Of a DNA stretch of 64,000 nucleotides, positions 50,929 to 60,329 are shown piece by piece. How positions within the stretch are numbered: position 1 is the first letter of the stretch; every line of letters starts with the position of its first letter. The notes beneath the pieces were generated by a model that saw nothing but the letters and a program-made list of their open reading frames with translations, was not told where the DNA came from and searched no databases. The position numbers and the translations under genes were made by a program. The DNA lies in contig NZ_BAOG01000063.1 of the NCBI RefSeq assembly GCF_000400365.1, forward strand, positions 1 through 64,000. The letters run 5' to 3'. The stretch is from Vibrio jasicida CAIM 1864 = LMG 25398 (GTDB lineage: Bacteria; Pseudomonadota; Gammaproteobacteria; Enterobacterales; Vibrionaceae).

Positions 50929-52500
50929 TTATTGTGGTTTCAACATTTGCATATCGCCACCAACCGTCGGCAAGTAGCGGGCGTTATGCAGGCGATAAGA
51001 AGACCAGTAACCAGACCAACGTGGATCAGATTGCAGCAACTGAGCCGCTTGTAGCACAATGGTTTCTTTATGGACTCGATACTCTTCCAAATCGAACAAG
51101 TTCGACTGATCGTCTTTATCCAAATGGTGTAATTCTTCAAAGCCCGTGGTGGCGTTGTAGCCGTAGAAATATGGTTTACCTTCTAGCGTCACCTGAAAAC
51201 CAAAGCCGTAATTACACCCAACATGTACACCCGTTTGGTAAACCTGAGTCAATGGGCGGCGAGCCTTACCTTGCATCACATTCAGCAAGTTATCGCCTTC
51301 CATTTGTGATGGAATTTCAATACCTGCAAATCCGAGGATAGTTGGCGCTACATCAATTGCAGAAACGCTCTCATCGGATTGTTTCAACATGGTTTGCTGA
51401 GATTTAGGAGGCTTGATCATCAATGGAATACGGAAAATATCTGGCTGGAAGTAAGAGCCTTTATCCGCCATAGCCATACGACCATTCATATCACCATGAT
51501 CAGCAGAAAACACAATCGCAGTTTCATCCCATAACCCTTCTTCTTTGAGGAAGTGGTTTAAATGACCGATAGCATGATCAACCACCTCAACTTGCAGTAA
51601 ATGACAAGCAATATAGTCCTTCGCCACTTCGGCGTCATACATCCCCCAATATTGCTGATAGAGCGCATAAATTGGGTTATCCTTTTCCTGCATGGTAAAA
51701 CTATCAGGCAAGGTAATAGCGGCTTTGATTTGCTCGTAGCGTTCCTCTAAACCACTTGGCACAGAATAAGGCTGATGAGGGTCGAAGAATTCTAATTGAG
51801 TGAAAATTGGCTTAGCTGGCGCTTGGATTTTCGATGCTTTTATTTGCTCCACAGCCAACTTCGCCAAGAACACTGAGTAATGTGCATCTAACGGGAAATC
51901 ACTGCCATCTTGCTGTTCAATCCAACCGCCAAATGAATTGGCAGGAGACAACTTATCAATCTGTAAACCACGGAGCTCTTTGCGATATTTTGGTAACTGT
52001 ACGCCCATATTCGCGAGGTATGCTAGGTAGCGGTCATCGTCTTCTACTGGTGGTCCCCAGCGATCCCAAGCATGCACGTTTTCACCAAAGGTACGAACGA
52101 ATTTCTCTACACCAACGTGACATTTACCTGAATGTTTGAGGGAGTAACCGACACGTTTTAAGTAGTCTTGGAAAATGATGTCGTCGAGATCGAGATCCAC
52201 CTTCATTCCTACAGGCGTACGTTCACCGTTTGAAAGATAGGGAGGGTGCATGCCAGTAAAAATAGCGGCCCTTGCCGGACCGCATAAAGGGCTGGGAGTA
52301 AATGCCGAACTAAATGAAGTACCTTCCGTGGCAATGGACTCGATGTTTGGCGTATTGATCACGCCAGAAAGCGGACGTTGGGGGTGATAACAATCCGCAG
52401 AAATCATATCGACAGTAATGAACACGATATTGGGCTGTTGTTGGTCATTTCTACAGAAAGCGCCCTTTCTCTCTTTAGGGTTTAAGAAATCAGAAATCAT
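50929..52500 (-). CDS. yidJ: cytoplasmic Cys-type sulfatase, YidJ-like
   Basis: A 523-residue type I sulfatase. The metal-binding start is PNIVFITVDM (Asp31), and the maturation motif is CGPAR at 73-77 within LCGPARAAIFTG. Cys73 should be converted to formylglycine. Later metal residues are in FSADHGDMNGR. No signal peptide is visible, so it acts in the cytoplasm on imported sulfated oligosaccharides. GAGG lies 5 nt before the ATG. The anaerobic maturase gene at 61981 in the same locus can activate it. Gene order with yidH/yidG matches E. coli yidJ. Confidence 0.9.
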   Translation of the reverse strand: MISDFLNPKERKGAFCRNDQQQPNIVFITVDMISADCYHPQRPLSGVINTPNIESIATEGTSFSSAFTPSPLCGPARAAIFTGMHPPYLSNGERTPVGMKVDLDLDDIIFQDYLKRVGYSLKHSGKCHVGVEKFVRTFGENVHAWDRWGPPVEDDDRYLAYLANMGVQLPKYRKELRGLQIDKLSPANSFGGWIEQQDGSDFPLDAHYSVFLAKLAVEQIKASKIQAPAKPIFTQLEFFDPHQPYSVPSGLEERYEQIKAAITLPDSFTMQEKDNPIYALYQQYWGMYDAEVAKDYIACHLLQVEVVDHAIGHLNHFLKEEGLWDETAIVFSADHGDMNGRMAMADKGSYFQPDIFRIPLMIKPPKSQQTMLKQSDESVSAIDVAPTILGFAGIEIPSQMEGDNLLNVMQGKARRPLTQVYQTGVHVGCNYGFGFQVTLEGKPYFYGYNATTGFEELHHLDKDDQSNLFDLEEYRVHKETIVLQAAQLLQSDPRWSGYWSSYRLHNARYLPTVGGDMQMLKPQ

Positions 52501-52637
52501 CTAGGCCTCAAAAAATATGCAAAGGTGATAGAGCTCTATTATTCAAGCCTTATCACGGACTACTGATTCCTAAAGTTAATCGTGATTGGTACTATAAACC
52601 ATAGTAAAAATCCCTATTAAATGTAAAAAGCGAAACA

Positions 52638-53450
52638 ATGAAAAATCAGCCGCTCCTCATCGAAGAATCCGCAGATTCATGTGGCATTACTCTACGCTCA
52701 ATGTGGGATGTACATGCCGACATAAACTACCATATCAAATGGCCAAGAGACCGCATGTTGCCTATGCTGCCAAATGCCATTGTGGCGGTATACACCATCC
52801 AAGGCAGTGGGTGCATCAAGATGAAGAGCGGGAAAATTCTCACGGTTTCCGCACCAAGTGTGACCTTCATTGACAGCAGAAACATCGATAGCTACTGGAC
52901 AAATGGAATCGTTTGGAACTTAAACTGGTTCGAGTTTTTAATGCAGGGTGTTACTCCGATTCCTTTTGAAGAACCTATTGCGTTGAAGAACGACGACTAC
53001 CCAAGCATTCTGTCTGAAGTCAAGGAACTCATTGCGTCTAAATCACCAATAAAACTCAATGCAGCGGTCGCAGGCTTTGGGTTTGTTTTTTATAAATGGC
53101 TCACCTTAATTGACCAATCGAAATCCATGACCAACCAAGAAAAGACGGTGCATGAGATTGTGGCAAAAATGAGCGAGAACATCGGTGAGAATATCGCCAT
53201 AAAACAGTTTGCGCAGGAAGCGGGCTACACAGAACAATATCTAAGAAAACTCTTCCTTAAATACCTTAACGTGTCCCCAAAACAGTATTACTTAAAGCTG
53301 AAACTCGATGCCAGTATGATGATGCTCAAGCGCTCTGGAACTAATGTAAAGCGGGTCGCCTTCGAACTCGGCTTCAACGACAGCTTCCATTTTAGTCGCG
53401 CCTTTAAAAAGCAGTTTGGTGTTTGCCCATCAAAAGCAAATGACCTCTGA
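52638..53450 (+). CDS. AraC-family regulator, YidL-like
   Basis: A 270-residue AraC protein. An N-terminal cupin-like sensor (about 15-110, including YTIQGSGCIKMKSGK) precedes a double helix-turn-helix at about 170-268 (IAIKQFAQEAGYTEQYLRKLF and FNDSFHFSRAFKKQFGVCPS). It is divergent from the sulfatase gene by 137 nt, as E. coli yidL is associated with the yidJ/yidK genes. It likely activates the sulfatase unit and perhaps the whole locus in response to a uronide. Confidence 0.84.
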   Translation: MKNQPLLIEESADSCGITLRSMWDVHADINYHIKWPRDRMLPMLPNAIVAVYTIQGSGCIKMKSGKILTVSAPSVTFIDSRNIDSYWTNGIVWNLNWFEFLMQGVTPIPFEEPIALKNDDYPSILSEVKELIASKSPIKLNAAVAGFGFVFYKWLTLIDQSKSMTNQEKTVHEIVAKMSENIGENIAIKQFAQEAGYTEQYLRKLFLKYLNVSPKQYYLKLKLDASMMMLKRSGTNVKRVAFELGFNDSFHFSRAFKKQFGVCPSKANDL

Positions 53451-53528
53451 TGGGCAAAGTTTTTGCAGAATATTAGGCCGTAATCGCGCATGGCTAGCGG
53501 CTAGTTGTGAATGTTTAGTAATCAAAGA

Positions 53529-54110
53529 TTAGTGATTAAGCGGCCAGTTTGAGAAGTAAATATGATCCGCTTGCCAATCAACATCTTTGTTGTCTTGGAA
53601 CAGCTTCGCAGCAACCGTAAAAGCAAACTCAAAGCTCACCCCTAACCCTTTCGCACTGATGAAAGGAGCGTCGACAACCACAGGCTGATCAACATACACG
53701 CCATCAGAAAAGTTCTTCTCTAGACCACCACCCGTTGTGTAATGGTGCAGCCCTAGAAGCTTGTTTGCAGCCAGTACTTTGGCACCGGATGAACACAGTG
53801 CGCAGATCCACTTATCTTCTGCGATATGTATTTTTAGAAACTCAATCACTTTGCTGCTGCACGTCAAATTGTCCGTACCCATTGGACCGCCCGGCATCAT
53901 CACCGCATCGTACAGCTCCGCACTTTTTTCTGACAGCAAGTAGTCTGCAGAAATCAACGTTTTAAAATAGGAGCTCAAGGGTTTGCGATCGTGGATTGAT
54001 AATACGTCCACTTCAATTTTGAGTCGGCGCATAATATCAATAAAGACCACCGCTTCTGCCTCTTCAAAACCATCCGCTAATAAAACGGCAACGCGTTTAG
54101 TCTCCGCCAT
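53529..54110 (-). CDS. DJ-1/PfpI-family protein in the KDG operon
   Basis: A 193-residue DJ-1/YajL-type protein. The reactive cysteine is about Cys106 in ALCSSGAKVL, and the conserved acidic partner is in DGFEEAEA near residues 13-19. Family members act on reactive carbonyls such as methylglyoxal, or as chaperones. Its ATG overlaps the eda stop by one base and it closes the catabolic operon, so handling of reactive ketoaldehyde intermediates (for example 4-deoxy-5-hexosulose uronate) is a reasonable inference. Confidence 0.84.
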   Translation of the reverse strand: MAETKRVAVLLADGFEEAEAVVFIDIMRRLKIEVDVLSIHDRKPLSSYFKTLISADYLLSEKSAELYDAVMMPGGPMGTDNLTCSSKVIEFLKIHIAEDKWICALCSSGAKVLAANKLLGLHHYTTGGGLEKNFSDGVYVDQPVVVDAPFISAKGLGVSFEFAFTVAAKLFQDNKDVDWQADHIYFSNWPLNH

Positions 54111-54751
54111 TACTGCTTCTCCTGTTGATTAACCACCTTTACGGCTTCTCTCGTTAAGCGTCCTATTTCTTCCCAGTCTTGGTCTTCAATTAATGATTGG
54201 GGCACCATCCATGTACCACCACATGCCACCGTATTCGGTAACGCTAAGTACTGATTGATATTACCTTCGTTCACCCCGCCAGTTGGCATGAACTGTACAT
54301 CTTTATAAGGCCCAGAAAGGGCTTTGAGCATGGCGACACCACCAGCTGCCTCTGCAGGAAAAAACTTCATCAAACGAATGCCTTGCTGTCGTGCTTGCTC
54401 CAACTCACTCGGAGTACAAACACCTGGAATAAATGGAATGCCTTTGGCAGCACACGCTTGCAAAGTATCTGGGTTAAAGCCCGGTGCTACAATAAATGAC
54501 GCCCCAGCTAGAGTCGCTTGCTCGACTTGCTCTGCATCCAGCACCGTACCAGCACCAATATACATATCAGGCTGAGCAACGCTCAGTAGTGCAATAGCCT
54601 CCGCCGCAGCTGGGGTTCTAAACGTGATTTCAATGACGTTCAAGCCGTTGTCAGATAAGGCTTTGCCTAACGAGAGCACATCTTCAGCGCGCTCAATCGC
54701 GACTACAGGAATTACTTTATAAGACGCAAGTTTTGCACCTAAATTATTCAT
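54110..54751 (-). CDS. eda: KDPG aldolase, copy 2
   Basis: A 213-residue class I aldolase. Schiff-base Lys129 is in MKFFPAEA and Glu41 in IEITFRT. It cleaves 6-phospho-KDG to pyruvate and glyceraldehyde 3-phosphate. It overlaps the kinase gene by 8 nt and the DJ-1 gene by 1 nt. It is a clear paralogue of the copy at 38247 but belongs to the unsaturated-uronide branch. Confidence 0.93.
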   Translation of the reverse strand: MNNLGAKLASYKVIPVVAIERAEDVLSLGKALSDNGLNVIEITFRTPAAAEAIALLSVAQPDMYIGAGTVLDAEQVEQATLAGASFIVAPGFNPDTLQACAAKGIPFIPGVCTPSELEQARQQGIRLMKFFPAEAAGGVAMLKALSGPYKDVQFMPTGGVNEGNINQYLALPNTVACGGTWMVPQSLIEDQDWEEIGRLTREAVKVVNQQEKQ

Positions 54752-55691
54752 ACAATTTGTCTCTTAATAGATCTGTTATTGGTGATGGTACAATGGCACC
54801 TTTATATTGAATGACTTTGCTAGCCAATAAGTTGCCAATTTGACACGACGTGCCGAGCTCTAAGCCTTCACTTATTCCCAAAATAAAGCCTGCATTGAAC
54901 GAATCACCAGCTGAGGTGGTATCAATCACTTTTTCCACCGGACTAGCAGGGTGGTGGGTCACAGACGTGTTCCAGTTTGCTAAAGATCCGACACTGCAAC
55001 CGTCCGCTCCTTGCTTGATAACGACGACCGCTTTGCTTTGCTGATTGAGTCGTTGAATGGTGGTCTCAAGGCTTTTATCGTCCCACAGAGCCTGTTCATC
55101 ATCGCTGGTTAACAATAAGTAATCGCTGATGTTGACGATGGCTTGATACCAATGTTGAGCATCGAGCCTACTGCTCCATAAACTCGGACGATAATTGCTA
55201 TCGAAAATAACTCGAGCCCCTTGGTGGCGAGCATCAGTTAAAGTTGAGATAAGTTTGGCTCGGTCCTCATCATCTAAAATGGCAAGAGAGATGCCCGATA
55301 GGTAAAGAAAATCAAAGGACATAAGCTCTTGTTCAATCTTTGAAAATTGCTCATGCTTGAGTAATTGAGACGCCGCCGATTGATGTCGCCAATAAGCGAA
55401 ACTGCGCTCTCCACCATCATCTAATTGGATCATGTAAAGCCCGGTTGGATGTGCTGGGTCAATCAATACATATTGAGTATCAATCCCTTCTACTTGCCAT
55501 TTTTCTGCCATGTGTTGAGAAATCGAATCTTCACCTAGCGCCGTGATATAGGCAGGCTTTAAATCAGGATTTAGGCGACTGAGATAAACCGCAGTATTTA
55601 ATGTGTCACCACCATAGCTCTGAGTCATTTGCCCAAAAGGCTGCCCGCTGAGCTCGATCATACATTCGCCGATTAAGGCTATTTTTTTCAT
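54744..55691 (-). CDS. kdgK: 2-keto-3-deoxygluconate kinase, copy 2
   Basis: A 315-residue PfkB kinase. YGGDTLNTAVYLSR near the N terminus binds substrate, and DTTSAGDSFNAGF holds the catalytic Asp. It makes 6-phospho-KDG from the KDG produced by KduD. A 98-nt gap with a terminator-like hairpin separates it from kduD, so its level may be lower than that of the upstream genes. Paralogue of 37260-38237. Confidence 0.92.
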   Translation of the reverse strand: MKKIALIGECMIELSGQPFGQMTQSYGGDTLNTAVYLSRLNPDLKPAYITALGEDSISQHMAEKWQVEGIDTQYVLIDPAHPTGLYMIQLDDGGERSFAYWRHQSAASQLLKHEQFSKIEQELMSFDFLYLSGISLAILDDEDRAKLISTLTDARHQGARVIFDSNYRPSLWSSRLDAQHWYQAIVNISDYLLLTSDDEQALWDDKSLETTIQRLNQQSKAVVVIKQGADGCSVGSLANWNTSVTHHPASPVEKVIDTTSAGDSFNAGFILGISEGLELGTSCQIGNLLASKVIQYKGAIVPSPITDLLRDKLYE

Positions 55692-55750
55692 CGAAAATAC
55701 CGAAAGTAACGTAACAATTCCGAAAGAAGCTCGGGAATAAAATCAGAAAG

Positions 55751-55776
55751 AAAATGCCTGCGAGTGCAGGCATTTT
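55751..55776 (-). terminator. internal terminator-like hairpin between kduD and kdgK
   Basis: AAAATGCCTGC at 55751-55761 pairs perfectly with GCAGGCATTTT at 55766-55776 around GAGT. On the minus strand a T-rich CTTTC follows. It lies inside the operon and could act as a partial terminator. Confidence 0.7.
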
Positions 55777-55789
55777 TGAAGTATCGAGA

Positions 55790-56542
55790 TTAGCGAGCGA
55801 GCCAGCCACCATCAACAGCTAGCGTATAACCGTTCACGTAATCAGACGCTGGTGACGCTAGGAAAATCACAGGACCCGCCAAGTCTTCTGGTAAACCCCA
55901 ACGTTGTGCAGGGATACGCTCTAAGATGGCTTGGTTTCGATCTGCATCGGCGCGCAATGCAGCGGTGTTATTGGTCGCCATGTAGCCTGGGGCAATCGCA
56001 TTCACATTAATGTTGTGTGCTGCCCACTCGTTCGCCATCAAGCGGGTAATCCCCATAACGCCACTTTTCGATGCTGTATAAGAAGGCACTCGAATACCGC
56101 CTTGGAAAGAGAGCATAGATGCCACGTTGATGATCTTCCCTCCGGTGCCTTGTGCGATAAATTGTTTCGCAACCGCTTGAGACAAGAAGAACACCGACTT
56201 AACGTTAATGTCCATTACGTCGTCCCAATCTTGCTCAGAGAATTCCAACGCGTCATTGCGACGAATAATGCCTGCATTGTTAACCAAGATATCGACACGA
56301 CCAAACTCTGTCACAGCACGATCCACAATCGAGCTAATGTCATCCGTTTTCATCAAGTTCGCTCGGATATCGATGAATCGGCGACCTGTTGCTTGGATTT
56401 TTTCGATGGTTTCTGTCGGCTCAACAATATTCACACCAACAATGTCACACCCCGCTTGGGCTAGCCCTAGAGCCATACCTTGTCCTAAACCTGTATCGCA
56501 ACCTGTCACAATCGCAACTTTATCTGTCAGTTTAAATTCCAT
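55790..56542 (-). CDS. kduD: 2-deoxy-D-gluconate 3-dehydrogenase
   Basis: A 250-residue short-chain dehydrogenase. The nucleotide motif is TGCDTGLGQGMALG near residues 14-27, NNAG at about 88, and catalytic Tyr-x3-Lys in YTASKSG. KduD reduces 2,5-diketo-3-deoxygluconate to KDG with NADH. It follows kduI by 9 nt, as in the standard pathway for unsaturated uronates. Confidence 0.92.
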   Translation of the reverse strand: MEFKLTDKVAIVTGCDTGLGQGMALGLAQAGCDIVGVNIVEPTETIEKIQATGRRFIDIRANLMKTDDISSIVDRAVTEFGRVDILVNNAGIIRRNDALEFSEQDWDDVMDINVKSVFFLSQAVAKQFIAQGTGGKIINVASMLSFQGGIRVPSYTASKSGVMGITRLMANEWAAHNINVNAIAPGYMATNNTAALRADADRNQAILERIPAQRWGLPEDLAGPVIFLASPASDYVNGYTLAVDGGWLAR

Positions 56543-56551
56543 GTTTTGCTC

Positions 56552-57385
56552 CTAGCGAAGATCGGTGGTTTTAATGTGGTCCATGTCGTCGAACGTTTGG
56601 TTCTCACCAACCATTCCCCAAATAAAGCTGTAGTTTTTGGTCCCCACGCCAGAGTGGATAGACCAACTCGGAGAAATAACCGCTTGTTCGTTGTGTACCA
56701 AAATATGGCGAGTCTCTGTTGGTTCACCCATCATATGGAACACCGCTTGTTCCGGTTGGATATCGCAGTATAAGTACACTTCCATACGACGTTCATGTGT
56801 GTGACAAGGCATGGTGTTCCAAAGGCTGCCAGCTTCCAGTTTGGTTAGGCCCATCACAAGCTGACAGGTCTCAACAACATCTGGCACAATGTATTTATAA
56901 ATGGTTCGTTCGTTACAGCTTTCACTATCCCCCAGCGTTACTGGCATCGCATCTGCTTGAGTGATTTTGCGTGTAGGGTACGCGGCATGAGCAGGAGCAC
57001 TGTTGTAGTAAAATTTCGCAGGCTGACTTTCGCTTTCACTGCCAAATGACACCGATTTTGCACCTTTACCAATGTATAACGCTTGTTGGTTTTCTAGCTC
57101 GTAAACCTCGCCATCAACGTCGACGTAGCCCAAGCTACCAATGTTGATAATGCCCATCTCACGGCGCTCTAGTAGGTAATCCACACCGAATTCTTTACCA
57201 ATACCATCGAAAGAAACTTTCTCTTGTTGCGGCATCACACCACCAAACAGAATGCGATCGATATGACTGTAAGTCATGGTGTAACTATCTGCCTCAAAGA
57301 TACTCTCAACAAGAAACTCATCTCGTAGCTGTTGGGTGTCTAGCGTTTTTGCGTGTGCTTTATGAATGCCTTGACGTGTGTTCAT
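56552..57385 (-). CDS. kduI: 5-keto-4-deoxyuronate isomerase
   Basis: A 277-residue cupin-type isomerase matching E. coli KduI throughout. Zinc ligands are in CHTHERRMEVY and in SPSWSIHSG near the C terminus. It converts 4-deoxy-L-threo-5-hexosulose uronate to 2,5-diketo-3-deoxygluconate. The start at 57385 is chosen over an ATG 18 nt upstream because E. coli KduI begins at the equivalent residue and AGGTGA lies 7 nt before it. Confidence 0.93.
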   Translation of the reverse strand: MNTRQGIHKAHAKTLDTQQLRDEFLVESIFEADSYTMTYSHIDRILFGGVMPQQEKVSFDGIGKEFGVDYLLERREMGIINIGSLGYVDVDGEVYELENQQALYIGKGAKSVSFGSESESQPAKFYYNSAPAHAAYPTRKITQADAMPVTLGDSESCNERTIYKYIVPDVVETCQLVMGLTKLEAGSLWNTMPCHTHERRMEVYLYCDIQPEQAVFHMMGEPTETRHILVHNEQAVISPSWSIHSGVGTKNYSFIWGMVGENQTFDDMDHIKTTDLR

Positions 57386-57399
57386 ATTTCTTTCACCTA

Positions 57400-59157
57400 T
57401 CATTGTGTAACACTTGCGATTTTTTGTTTATTTCCAAGACTTTGAGAGTAAATCAAGCCTCCGATGGTCATGATGAACAGACCACAAATTAAGAAGTAAT
57501 AAGCATGCTCGTTCGGAAGTAAGAAGAATGCCGTGATGACACCACCAAAGAGCAGCGTTAAGCGACCTAGAATTCGACACTGCATCACATCTGACTCTTC
57601 CATGCCTACTGGCGAGACAATTGGTGTCTTTTGATTCGTAAAGAATTGTTCAATGGCACTCTTCCTTTCTCCTTCTGGCGCTTTGTAGAACAAGCCCGTA
57701 CATAGGAAGAAGCCAACAGTGACAATAGCGTGCATAAACTGGGTAATAACCACACCCAAGTCACCAAGCTCACGTCCTGTTAATGCAACGCCAATCGTTT
57801 CTGAGACCCATTGAGCATTGAAGACATTGTTACTGATTAAGCTAACCACGAAACCGAAACAAACAGTCGCCCAACCAGCCCAATCAGGAACTCGCTTAAT
57901 GAACATGCCAAGTGTTTGAGGGATCATCATCGGAATATTCACAAGACCCGCGAAAATGATCATCATTGAGAACAGGCTGATGCCACGTAATTCGTTCAAG
58001 AACAGCGCGAAGCCAATTACAATCAATCCCATCACTCCCGTCGAAATCTTACTAGCACGTAGCTCTTGTTCTTCGGTCGCGTCTTTATTCAGCATTGGCT
58101 TGTAGATAGATTTCACAAATGATGCCGCGACAAAGTTAATACGGGAATCCAGCGTTGACATTGTGGCCGCGAACATAGCCGAAACCACCAGACCAACCAT
58201 GCCTGCAGGAAGAAGAACCTGAACTGCTGATAGATAAGCCGCTTGGTTCGCTTTTGCGCCAAGTTGTGGATACATTCCAGTAAGGTCAACACCAGCACTT
58301 GCAGACCACATCGGTGGGATAAACCACATTACACTGCCGAATGCGAACAACAATGCGGTTAGATAAGCCGCTTTGCGAGCTTGAGCAGAGTCCTTTACAC
58401 ACAAGAAGCGAACTGACTGACCAATGTTATTCATGTCGATAACGCGTTGAATAAACATGGCACCAATCCATAATAAGAAGATTTCTTGGTAGTGGATGCC
58501 ATTGCCCGTCCAAAGCGTCGCGCCTTGCCAGTGGTCTGTGATGTCCGAAATACTGTCTACGTTGTTCATGACAGCGATAAAGGTCACCACACTGATGGCA
58601 ACAATCAATAATGCCTGTAAAAAGTCACTCGATACGACGGCCCAGGCACCACCAGTAATGGTCATGAAGACAACGGCTGCACCTGTGATCACGATAGCCA
58701 GTTGGATGTTGATACCAATCACTGCAGAGATAAAGATTGAAACTGCATATAGCGTAATTGCCCCGCCCATCAACCCCGTAACCATGTAGATAAACGTATA
58801 GAAACGCTCTGTCTTTGCACCGTAACGCTGTCGAATGGCTTCCATTGGCGTAATCACATTGAGCTGTCTGAAGCGAGGAGCAAAGATACGTGCACAAACT
58901 AGATAGCCGACAATGTTAAATACAAAAATCCAAACAACGGCAAAGCCATCGATATAGGCTTTACCTGCCGCCCCAGTAAAAGTCCAAGCACTGAAAGTGG
59001 TCATAAAGGCACTAGAGCCCGCCATCCACCAAACCATCTTGCCGCCCCCGCGAAAATAATCACTGGTGTTGGCAACCTGCTTACGAAAAATAAATCCAAG
59101 CAAGATCATGAAAATAAAATAAAAAACAATCGCGCTAATATCGTATCCAGAAATCAT
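57400..59157 (-). CDS. sodium:solute symporter for oligouronides
   Basis: A 585-residue SSS-family symporter with about 14 predicted helices. The family segment GGKMVWWMAGSSAFMTTFSAW near residues 35-55 is typical of the sugar-type members. It should import the product of extracellular lyases, perhaps sulfated unsaturated disaccharides, with sodium. The ATG at 59157 is chosen because AAGGAA lies 7 nt upstream, 11 nt after the GH88 stop; a GH88-overlapping start at 59196 is unlikely. The E. coli yid cluster also carries an SSS gene (yidK). Confidence 0.9.
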   Translation of the reverse strand: MISGYDISAIVFYFIFMILLGFIFRKQVANTSDYFRGGGKMVWWMAGSSAFMTTFSAWTFTGAAGKAYIDGFAVVWIFVFNIVGYLVCARIFAPRFRQLNVITPMEAIRQRYGAKTERFYTFIYMVTGLMGGAITLYAVSIFISAVIGINIQLAIVITGAAVVFMTITGGAWAVVSSDFLQALLIVAISVVTFIAVMNNVDSISDITDHWQGATLWTGNGIHYQEIFLLWIGAMFIQRVIDMNNIGQSVRFLCVKDSAQARKAAYLTALLFAFGSVMWFIPPMWSASAGVDLTGMYPQLGAKANQAAYLSAVQVLLPAGMVGLVVSAMFAATMSTLDSRINFVAASFVKSIYKPMLNKDATEEQELRASKISTGVMGLIVIGFALFLNELRGISLFSMMIIFAGLVNIPMMIPQTLGMFIKRVPDWAGWATVCFGFVVSLISNNVFNAQWVSETIGVALTGRELGDLGVVITQFMHAIVTVGFFLCTGLFYKAPEGERKSAIEQFFTNQKTPIVSPVGMEESDVMQCRILGRLTLLFGGVITAFFLLPNEHAYYFLICGLFIMTIGGLIYSQSLGNKQKIASVTQ

Positions 59158-59168
59158 TATCAGTTTCC

Positions 59169-60329
59169 TTACCAGAAGTAGCGTTGATGACCGCAAATAC
59201 GCATCAATGCTTCGAGATAGTAGTAATCACCGTAGGGCAACATGTTGTTCGCCATGTCTTTTGCGACAAACGATGCGCCTTGAGAAAGCAGGCCATGAGC
59301 AGAAGGGTCTGCCGTTAGATCGCATTGTTCTATCAATCCTTGAACCAAATGCATGCCCCATTGCTCGAAGAAGTCACGTTCTTGTTCATCCTCACAAAGG
59401 CTTGCAATCAACAAAAAGCCAGCTGCAGTAATAGCCCCCGCCGAACTGTCTTTGTATGGATGCTCCGACTCTGGTAAACGGTAGTCCCAGACAGGAACGG
59501 CATCGTCTTGCAAATAAGGTGTAACAAACAGCGCCAACTTTTTCGCAAGCGCCAAAAAATCTGGATTTTTGGTGTACTGGTAGGTTTGAGCAAAACCATG
59601 AATAGCCCACGATTGACCTCGAGCCCAACAAGAGTCGTCTGCATATCCTTGAAAGGTTTCGCCTTTGATTGGAGTTTGCGTCAGTGGATCAAAGTTAAAG
59701 GTATGAAAAGTAGAGAAATCTTCACGAACAATATGCTTAGCCATTGTTTTAGAGTGATTAATTGCCGCATCTTTTAATACATCGCTATTGGTTTGATTTG
59801 CAGCCCAAAAAAGCAGTGCCGTATTTTGTAGCGAATCGATAATTGTTTTTCCCTGAGTTTTCTCAGGACCAAGAATGTGTGTTTCATTCCACGCAACAAT
59901 ATATTGGCCAAGTCGACGATATCGTTGATATAAACTATGAGCAGCTTCGATACCCATTGATTTATATTCCTCATCTTCAGTCAACATATAGCCAGCAACG
60001 CAACTTAATGAATATTGAAAACCTAAATCATGATCATGCCAATTTGGGTTGATAAGTAATTCTTTAAAGTAAGGTTTACGCATATTTGCGCTATTTTTGA
60101 ATGTCTCATCGCCGGTTAGCTGGTAGCAAAGCCACAGTTGACCAGTCCAGAAAGAAGAAACCCAATCTGAAGGACCACAGTAGCGCCATGTACCATCTTC
60201 GTTACCAATCTTAGGATTATTAATACCAATACGAGGGATGTTGTTTTTAACTGAAGAAACAACCTTAGTTAATTGCCCTTCAAAATCAGTGTTGTTATAC
60301 CTTTTTGAGGGATATGCATGTTCTATCAT
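59169..60329 (-). CDS. GH88 unsaturated glucuronyl hydrolase
   Basis: A 386-residue alpha6/alpha6-barrel protein of GH88. Candidate catalytic Asp residues are Asp99/Asp101 in WHDHDLGF and Asp165 in TIIDSLQN, matching the two essential Asp of unsaturated glucuronyl hydrolases. It hydrates the 4,5-double bond of lyase-made unsaturated disaccharides to release the uronate that becomes the KduI substrate. There is no signal peptide, so it is cytoplasmic. First gene of the minus-strand operon down to the DJ-1 gene. Confidence 0.9.
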   Translation of the reverse strand: MIEHAYPSKRYNNTDFEGQLTKVVSSVKNNIPRIGINNPKIGNEDGTWRYCGPSDWVSSFWTGQLWLCYQLTGDETFKNSANMRKPYFKELLINPNWHDHDLGFQYSLSCVAGYMLTEDEEYKSMGIEAAHSLYQRYRRLGQYIVAWNETHILGPEKTQGKTIIDSLQNTALLFWAANQTNSDVLKDAAINHSKTMAKHIVREDFSTFHTFNFDPLTQTPIKGETFQGYADDSCWARGQSWAIHGFAQTYQYTKNPDFLALAKKLALFVTPYLQDDAVPVWDYRLPESEHPYKDSSAGAITAAGFLLIASLCEDEQERDFFEQWGMHLVQGLIEQCDLTADPSAHGLLSQGASFVAKDMANNMLPYGDYYYLEALMRICGHQRYFW

